Origin: Saprospiraceae bacterium
Lineage (GTDB): Bacteria > Bacteroidota > Bacteroidia > Chitinophagales > Saprospiraceae
Reading direction: 5' to 3'
DNA: 58,494 bases
Assembly (NCBI GenBank): GCA_024762995.1
Contig: JANTGI010000004.1
Coordinates: 1-58,494, forward strand
The notes beneath the pieces were generated by a model. That model worked only from the letters and a program-made list of their open reading frames with translations, had not been told where the DNA came from and made no database searches. A program made the translations under genes and the position numbers. Within the stretch, counting starts at the first letter, position 1, and each line of letters starts with the position of its first letter. This document shows, piece after piece, positions 53,186-58,494 of the stretch.

Positions 53186-54523
53186 TTAAGGCTGTTTTGG
53201 ATTTGTTGATTTGTCCAAAACATCTAGATGTCCATCTTCCAAGCTACATTCAATATTTTGTTGTAACTCGTCATAATCATGTATGACTTCTTTGATGTTT
53301 TTATTCTTACCAATAATAAGCGAGATCGTCATGATTAAGCTGGAAAGGAGAATGGTATATAGCAAAACACCTTCGTTAAATCCTTTTAGATGGTATTGTG
53401 CCGGTATGGTATAGAAGAGCAAGATGGTGATTAGTCCCCGTGGAGCGATGAATAGCTCAGGCACAATACTCTGTTTGAAAAGAATTATTTTTAGGAAAAT
53501 CAAGCGGATAGCATATAAAGCACTGATTATCAATATGCTTAACAAGGCGACGTGATAGTCAAATAATGATATTAAAGAAATGGAAAGTCCGAAAATGACA
53601 AAGAAAAAAGTACGAAGCACAAAGGCCGATTCTAGAGTAACAACATAAAATTCATTAAATATTTCTTTGATTTTATTGGGGTTAATGGAATCCTTTAAAA
53701 ACCCGGCAAAGAAGATATTTGTGTTATTAAGTATTAATCCGAAGAATAAAACAATAATTAAAGATGATAAATGAAAGACAGAGCCGATGGAATAGACCAA
53801 CATTAATACCGCTATTATTAAAAATAACTTAACATGGCTGGTCAGCTTTTGTATGCCCCAGACAGCCAAATATCCAAATAGAATGGCGACAACAATGGTT
53901 GTGACGATATTTGCGGAAACGCTTAAAACAAGATGGCCGGTAGAATAAAATTCATTGGGGCTTATCAGAAACTGAAAAAGAATAATCCCCAAAATATCAG
54001 AGAAAGTACTTTCGTAAATCATAAACTCCTTCTTCATTGGGCTAAGTGCCGAAACACTTGGGATGATAATGGCACTGCTCATAATAGATAACGGTACCGC
54101 ATACACAAAGGCCAGAAAAAAGGTGGTGTCTAAAAAGTATTGCAAAATAAACCCAACCACCGCCGCACTACCCAATAATCCAAAGAGTGCCATTAAAAAG
54201 GATTTGGTAATTAGTTTTATTTTGTCTTTTTTTAATTTTAGGTCTAAAGCCGCTTCTAAGACAATCAGGATTAACCCTATCTTGCCGACAATAACAAGGG
54301 CATTGGCTAGTAAGCGGTTGGTCTTTATTTCTGGATAGAGATATTGGATGCCTACGCCTAGAAGCATTAATAGCAATACACTCGGAATATTGGTCTTGCG
54401 AGAAATAAAATTAAAAATAAAACTCAGAATAATCACTAGTGAAGAACTAATAATAACAAGGTATTCCGGTTTTATGTCTATTAGGAAAGGCAGCATAGGC
54501 AGGTTTGTGTGGGTATTCTCCAA
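53186..54523 (-). CDS. Cation:proton antiporter (CPA family)
   Basis: A 445-residue inner-membrane protein with about 12 helices of the Na+/H+ exchanger fold. Recognisable parts are NIPSVLLLMLLGVGIQYLYP, GLILIVLEAALDLKL and AVPLSIMSSAIIIPSVSALS. The last corresponds to the region before the conserved acidic residue, seen in MIYESTFSDILGIILFQFLI. It likely exchanges Na+ or K+ for H+. The hydrophilic C-terminal tail is short (about 35 residues) with no TrkA domain. It converges with the Rrf2 gene, 52 bp away, with no shared operon. Confidence 0.85.
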   Translation of the reverse strand: MENTHTNLPMLPFLIDIKPEYLVIISSSLVIILSFIFNFISRKTNIPSVLLLMLLGVGIQYLYPEIKTNRLLANALVIVGKIGLILIVLEAALDLKLKKDKIKLITKSFLMALFGLLGSAAVVGFILQYFLDTTFFLAFVYAVPLSIMSSAIIIPSVSALSPMKKEFMIYESTFSDILGIILFQFLISPNEFYSTGHLVLSVSANIVTTIVVAILFGYLAVWGIQKLTSHVKLFLIIAVLMLVYSIGSVFHLSSLIIVLFFGLILNNTNIFFAGFLKDSINPNKIKEIFNEFYVVTLESAFVLRTFFFVIFGLSISLISLFDYHVALLSILIISALYAIRLIFLKIILFKQSIVPELFIAPRGLITILLFYTIPAQYHLKGFNEGVLLYTILLSSLIMTISLIIGKNKNIKEVIHDYDELQQNIECSLEDGHLDVLDKSTNPKQP

Positions 54524-54708
54524 AATAGGATAAACTTAAATGCTTCCGCTTAATTTTTTACTTTTAGCAGTCATTTGCACCAAAGATAATAGTAATGCTA
54601 TCATAAAGCAAGAGATGCCGTCTTTTTTCAAAAATGATCCCTGACTGGTCGCTGCTTTTTATTGTAACCGTCCATTTTGTTTGCTCCCGTTTTGTTGGAT
54701 AGAAACAT

Positions 54709-55503
54709 CTAATCCACTATACCGATATCTGAGTCAATTAGTTGCTGAAAATAAGCAGGTGCTCGCTTCATTCGACTCCCATACCAAGAAAAAAAGGTAC
54801 CATCAACTAATAGGATTTTGGCATTTGGTACCATCTCTTGGAAGTATTGGATATGCTTTTTTGCAAAAGGATAAGGTTCGGAAGATAGAAAAACCAGGTC
54901 AGGTGGATTTTTTTGTAAGACAGCTTCTGTGACTTCCGGGTATCGACTTTGGTGGGCAAACGCATTGGTCAATCTCATCTTCTTGATCATTTCATGGATG
55001 AAAGTATCAGCGCCTGCGACCATCAAAGGCTTTTGCCAAATAAAATAGGCCACTGAAATTTCTTTTCCCAAAGGAACTAATGTTGCGAAAGCATCTTGAA
55101 TGTCTGTCACTAATTTTTGCGCAAGCGTAGAAGTCCTTGTAAGTTCACCTACTTTCTCAATCATGTCAATGGCATCATCAAATCGACGAATATTGGAGAT
55201 CCAAATCGGAAATTCTTTTGCAAGTTCTTCAATTTGGCTTTTGGTATTCTCTTCTTTGTCAGCGATGATTAAATCAGGCTTTAATGCACGAATCCGATCT
55301 AGTTTTAAGTTTTTGGTTCCCCCGATAACTTTTTTCTCCTTTCGAGCCGTTGTCGGAAAAATGCAGAATCGTGTCACCCCAATAATCTGCTCGTTTAACC
55401 CCAAGTCAAATAATAACTCGGTAATGGAAGGTACCAATGAGATAATTCGCCTTGGCGGAATTGGAATATTAATTTTTCGTTGAATCTGGTCAGAAAAAAT
55501 CAT
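54709..55503 (-). CDS. BtuF-like helical-backbone metal/cobalamin-binding protein without signal peptide
   Basis: A 264-residue protein of the class III substrate-binding fold (BtuF/FhuD). Typical segments are RIISLVPSITELLFDLGLNE, IGVTRFCIFPTTARKEKKVI, GGTKNLKLDRIRALKPDLII and GADTFIHEMIKKMRLTNAF. It has no signal peptide or lipobox: the conserved domain begins at residue 18, leaving no room for one. It is thus likely cytoplasmic, as for other stand-alone BtuF-like proteins of Bacteroidota. No ABC transporter genes are adjacent. The ligand (cobalamin, heme or other) is unknown. Confidence 0.8.
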   Translation of the reverse strand: MIFSDQIQRKINIPIPPRRIISLVPSITELLFDLGLNEQIIGVTRFCIFPTTARKEKKVIGGTKNLKLDRIRALKPDLIIADKEENTKSQIEELAKEFPIWISNIRRFDDAIDMIEKVGELTRTSTLAQKLVTDIQDAFATLVPLGKEISVAYFIWQKPLMVAGADTFIHEMIKKMRLTNAFAHQSRYPEVTEAVLQKNPPDLVFLSSEPYPFAKKHIQYFQEMVPNAKILLVDGTFFSWYGSRMKRAPAYFQQLIDSDIGIVD

Positions 55504-55673
55504 CAGAATGTGTGGATTTAGAAATTTCCGAAAGGTAATAGATAAGTGTGATTTTGCATAGTCGCTCTAGCCTAAATTTTGCCGCGTTGGTGAGAGTTCA
55601 AGTAGTTTCCCTGTTGAGCAAGGTGTTAGTTGGACTTTTTAGAGAGCAATTAGGACGGCTTAGGAATAGAATT

Positions 55674-58118
55674 TTACGTTGTGTCCCCTCCCTTTTTCAA
55701 GGAATTATAATCCAAGTAATAAAGTACTTTTAGCGTAAGCGAATTACGTGTCTTGTTGTGAAATGTATCAGATAATGTGGAGGAAAACTTATCCAATTGA
55801 TCAGAATTGTTGAAAGCATTGTTCTTCCAAGTCAAGTACAAGTCGCTCCCCGGGCTAAAGTGCCAACGATAAACAAAGTCAATATTAAAAAAATCAAAAG
55901 TTTGGTTGTGTAAGGCTTGGCCATTTTCATCTTCTCCTTTGTATGGGGTTTCCGCAAGGGTTCCGTCTAGTTTGAGGAGGTCATATCCTTTAGTATTTAG
56001 CTGCGTCCAATAATTTCTTGCGAAAAAAGAAAAAGTCATGTTGGTGTTGAGCTTGTAACTGACGGACAAGGAGGTTACATTGGTTTTGCGATTCCGGCGT
56101 CCAAAAATAATATCTTCTTCATGTAATTCACTGAAGCCCATGGAAGCACTATTGGGGTTGATGTATCCATGGAAGAGATTTTGTTCCTGAAACTCATGAC
56201 CAATACGCCACGAGAGCCGATTAGAAAATCGATAAAGAACGCTGATTTCCGCGCCTTGACTGTGGGCATTCTTTTCGTCTCGCTTCCCGTAGTTAAGAAA
56301 GGTGTTGAAGGCGAGCTTCCTATTGTAGTCGGTGCTAAAGTAGTACCAGAAATTAAAAATTTTAGGCGTTACGAAAAACCGGCTATTATTGTAAGAACGC
56401 GGCTCATAGTAGTCGTGTCCGTTGACAGGTTCTAGGTAGAAGCCGGCACCTTGAGAGAAGAATTTTTTGGTGGTGGTGTTGATGTTTAGGTTCATCCAGG
56501 CATCTGTAAACACATTGGGCTTGTATAGCTTCTCTATGCCGGAGTTAAAGTGAATGGAATAGCTCCGAAGTTTTTTGGGTTTGTTTTGTCTATAGCTGAT
56601 ACCTGCCGAAGTTTCTTTGCGATTATTTCTGTTGAGAAAGCCAAAGTCATTTTGATCATATTGGTCACTCGTTTCTTCATAATCGACCCAGTAGTTGAGT
56701 TTGCCGCTTCTTTTACCGGCATTGATGTATAGTTTGTGTCCGGTAGTGGTGGAGTTGGGAGCTAGGATTCGGCTGACGGCAACAGTGCCGCCGGTGCCCC
56801 ACTTTTTTGATTTGTTGTTTAGATCGTAGTCTAACGCAGTCACATTGGCGTCTTGAGCGGCACCTTCTCTAAAGACATTAGAGTTGATGATTGAAATGGA
56901 AGAATTGTTTTTTAGTTGTTGATCAAAAACAATGGCGTTGTAGTTGGTCAATGGGTTGGTTTTGAACTTTTCTCCATCTTGAAGGGTGGCAAAAGTACGT
57001 GCTTCCACAGCATTCAAAAAGCCTATCCCAAGTTTTTTGTCTGTTCGGCCGGAGATCTTAACCGCATTGATTAGTTGGCTTTTGTCTGGATTTTTTTTGA
57101 CATTACCTTGAGAGAAGGCTGCCCCGTAGTGGAACGGTTGGCTCCCGATACGTCGCGTATAAATAATATCCCCCTTGTCAAATAAGGCGGTCCCTTCCGT
57201 GAAAAAAGGCCTTCTTTCTTGATAATAAATTTCAAAAGGAGAGATGTTTAGTATTTGTTCATCAGACCTGGTTTGTGAGAAGTCGGGAATGACTGTCATA
57301 TCCAAGGTGAAGGCATTGTTGAGGCCTAGTTTGATGTCTCCGCCGCCGCCGTAAGAGTATTGGGTGCCATTTTGAGATGTTTGGATACCGGCGGTGATAA
57401 AAGGCGTTGCCGAAAGGCGTAAAGGAGCATCAATATGCCGGATGCCAACCATGCGCCCGGCTTGATTGACAAATCCGTCAATATCAGGGTTGACCTTGTT
57501 CCAACTTGATTTTTCTTTAGTGCGTTGGATTCTCCGGAAAAAATTAATCCCCCAGTCTTGTGTCTCTTTCGATGGAAATCGAATCGCCGAATAAGGAATC
57601 TTAAATTCAACGCTCCAACCGTCTTCCTCTATCTTGACTGCACTGTCCCACACGGCGTCCCAATCATTGTCTTCTCCGTTTTGAGAAATTTTGGCATCAA
57701 ACTGGGTGCCCGCCGCCGAAACGATGAACTCCGTACCATCAATTTCACTCAAAAAAGGGTCAACGAAGAAGCCAAAAAAATCGGCATTACCGATATCATC
57801 TCTTTCGGCGAGTTCCTTACGAATATCCTTGCGTTGGTCGTAAAGTTTTGCAAATACATACACCGCCTTATCGCTGTAAAGCACCTTTACTTCTGTTTTT
57901 GCGGCAGAGGGGTCGCCCACATCGCCCTGCCATTGGACAAAATCAGTAAGAACGGGAGCTTTAGCCCAATCAGCTTCTTTGGCCAAGCCATCAATATGAA
58001 AATTAGAGCTGACTTTTACCGCATTAAATTCTTTGGGTGTAGAAATAGCGAGTTTTTGAGCTTGCGCCAAAAAGGAAAAGCATAGCAATATAACGATAAA
58101 AAAGAAATTGGTTTTCAT
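55674..58118 (-). CDS. DUF5916 outer-membrane protein with N-terminal CBM9-like domain
   Basis: An 814-residue exported protein with signal FFIVILLCFSFLAQAQ. The N-terminal ~200 residues form a carbohydrate-binding family 9-like domain (FHIDGLAKEADWAKAPVLTD, KVLYSDKAVYVFAKLYDQR and DDIGNADFFGFFVDPF). The remaining part is the DUF5916 domain, a predicted outer-membrane beta-barrel: FFRRIQRTKEKSSWNKVNPD, PFFTEGTALFDKGDIIYTRR and many amphipathic strands ending in SLTLKVLYYLDYNSL. The family is common in Bacteroidota and its substrate is unknown. The ATG at 58118 is preferred because the signal peptide starts there; an in-frame start at 58148 is less likely. Confidence 0.87.
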   Translation of the reverse strand: MKTNFFFIVILLCFSFLAQAQKLAISTPKEFNAVKVSSNFHIDGLAKEADWAKAPVLTDFVQWQGDVGDPSAAKTEVKVLYSDKAVYVFAKLYDQRKDIRKELAERDDIGNADFFGFFVDPFLSEIDGTEFIVSAAGTQFDAKISQNGEDNDWDAVWDSAVKIEEDGWSVEFKIPYSAIRFPSKETQDWGINFFRRIQRTKEKSSWNKVNPDIDGFVNQAGRMVGIRHIDAPLRLSATPFITAGIQTSQNGTQYSYGGGGDIKLGLNNAFTLDMTVIPDFSQTRSDEQILNISPFEIYYQERRPFFTEGTALFDKGDIIYTRRIGSQPFHYGAAFSQGNVKKNPDKSQLINAVKISGRTDKKLGIGFLNAVEARTFATLQDGEKFKTNPLTNYNAIVFDQQLKNNSSISIINSNVFREGAAQDANVTALDYDLNNKSKKWGTGGTVAVSRILAPNSTTTGHKLYINAGKRSGKLNYWVDYEETSDQYDQNDFGFLNRNNRKETSAGISYRQNKPKKLRSYSIHFNSGIEKLYKPNVFTDAWMNLNINTTTKKFFSQGAGFYLEPVNGHDYYEPRSYNNSRFFVTPKIFNFWYYFSTDYNRKLAFNTFLNYGKRDEKNAHSQGAEISVLYRFSNRLSWRIGHEFQEQNLFHGYINPNSASMGFSELHEEDIIFGRRNRKTNVTSLSVSYKLNTNMTFSFFARNYWTQLNTKGYDLLKLDGTLAETPYKGEDENGQALHNQTFDFFNIDFVYRWHFSPGSDLYLTWKNNAFNNSDQLDKFSSTLSDTFHNKTRNSLTLKVLYYLDYNSLKKGGDTT

Positions 58119-58494
58119 TTGAAAGGGTTTGTCTAGGGACAAAGACAACAGAAGTTTGTTATAGTTGCAATCGGTGGTTTGGCTTGTTGGTGATTATTCG
58201 GCTTGCGCAAAAAGGTTGGGAAGATAGTGCGACTGCACGGGTAATAAATTGCAGCCATTTTTTTTACACTCAAAGAATCAAGAAAAGGAATTTAGTAAAA
58301 TTCTCTTACTTAGTGGTTCAATGGTTCGGTAAAAATGTATTACTTTAATCGGGGTTACTGCTATGTACCGAAAGTTGAGTCAAATAATTCGCATCCTTTT
58401 AAAATATAACAATATAATTTCATAAATTTGACTAAAAAGTTAAAGAAAAAAAGAAATAAACAAGATAAAAGACAAAAAGATAATTAAATTTTTC
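58119..58494. other. AT-rich non-coding end of window
   Basis: About 375 bp upstream of the DUF5916 gene with no credible gene. It has one exact copy of the dispersed decamer (CTTGCGCAAA at 58202) and then becomes very A/T-rich toward the window end. The promoter of the DUF5916 gene should be here but was not identified. Confidence 0.4.

Noticed and set aside
53133-53186. A nos regulatory link for the antiporter gene
   Set aside because: It is convergent with the Rrf2 gene and has no shared promoter; proximity alone does not support a link.

Overview
The window is a 58.5 kb chromosomal segment of a member of the Bacteroidota. The evidence is a type IX secretion sorting domain on one secreted protein, families largely confined to this phylum (DUF2480, DUF2851, DUF4349, DUF5916), a TonB-dependent receptor with a carboxypeptidase-regulatory-like head, TAnnTTTG promoter boxes and no strong Shine-Dalgarno sequences. 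The genus cannot be fixed from sequence alone. I saw no tRNA, rRNA, CRISPR array, prophage or transposase.

Layout. 1-22.6 kb is mostly housekeeping: a cut-off FkbM methyltransferase, a thioredoxin-TPR protein, lgt with a coupled rhodanese, asnS-recO, a DUF4349 lipoprotein, an RsmI-like methyltransferase, glutathione peroxidase, holB, a PSP1/RicT protein, mfd, a dienoyl-CoA reductase, a lytic transglycosylase, DUF2480, a DUF4139 protein and a Tat-signal protein with an acyl-carrier domain. 23-29 kb carries a tailless SSB, DUF2851, thrA and scpA. 29-38.5 kb holds a flavin oxidoreductase/membrane polyferredoxin operon, a T9SS-secreted Omp28-like protein, a membrane-anchored protein of unknown function, a TonB-dependent receptor and a YceI lipoprotein. 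38.9-53.1 kb is a nitrous oxide respiration (nos) island: two NosZ-family genes, nosB, nosD, nosG, nosH, nosF, nosL, nosY, a pentapeptide-repeat lipoprotein, an Aer-like PAS protein and an Fe-S Rrf2 regulator. The last genes are a cation:proton antiporter, a cytoplasmic BtuF-like protein and a DUF5916 outer-membrane protein.

The main discovery candidate is the NosZ pair. The two genes are adjacent, co-directional and homologous along their length. The first keeps every CuA ligand but has lost all seven CuZ histidines. The second keeps all seven CuZ histidines but has lost both CuA cysteines and the CuA His/Met, and carries two fused CxxCH cytochrome c motifs. In known NosZ homodimers the CuA of one chain works with the CuZ of the other, so this reciprocal loss suggests an obligate heteromeric N2O reductase with one working CuA-CuZ interface. 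NosG/NosH would carry electrons from the membrane, NosD/F/Y/L would support copper-site assembly, and the PAS protein and Rrf2 regulator may sense redox state or NO.

The window is also rich in dispersed short repeats: a degenerate decamer TTTSCGMAAG (27 copies counted by eye), a family of GTAGA/ACAAGGC palindromes at gene ends, an octamer-array element after three genes, a ~45-bp element before several genes, a 62-bp tandem duplication inside the nos cluster, and phased CGTTTAC sites upstream of ssb.
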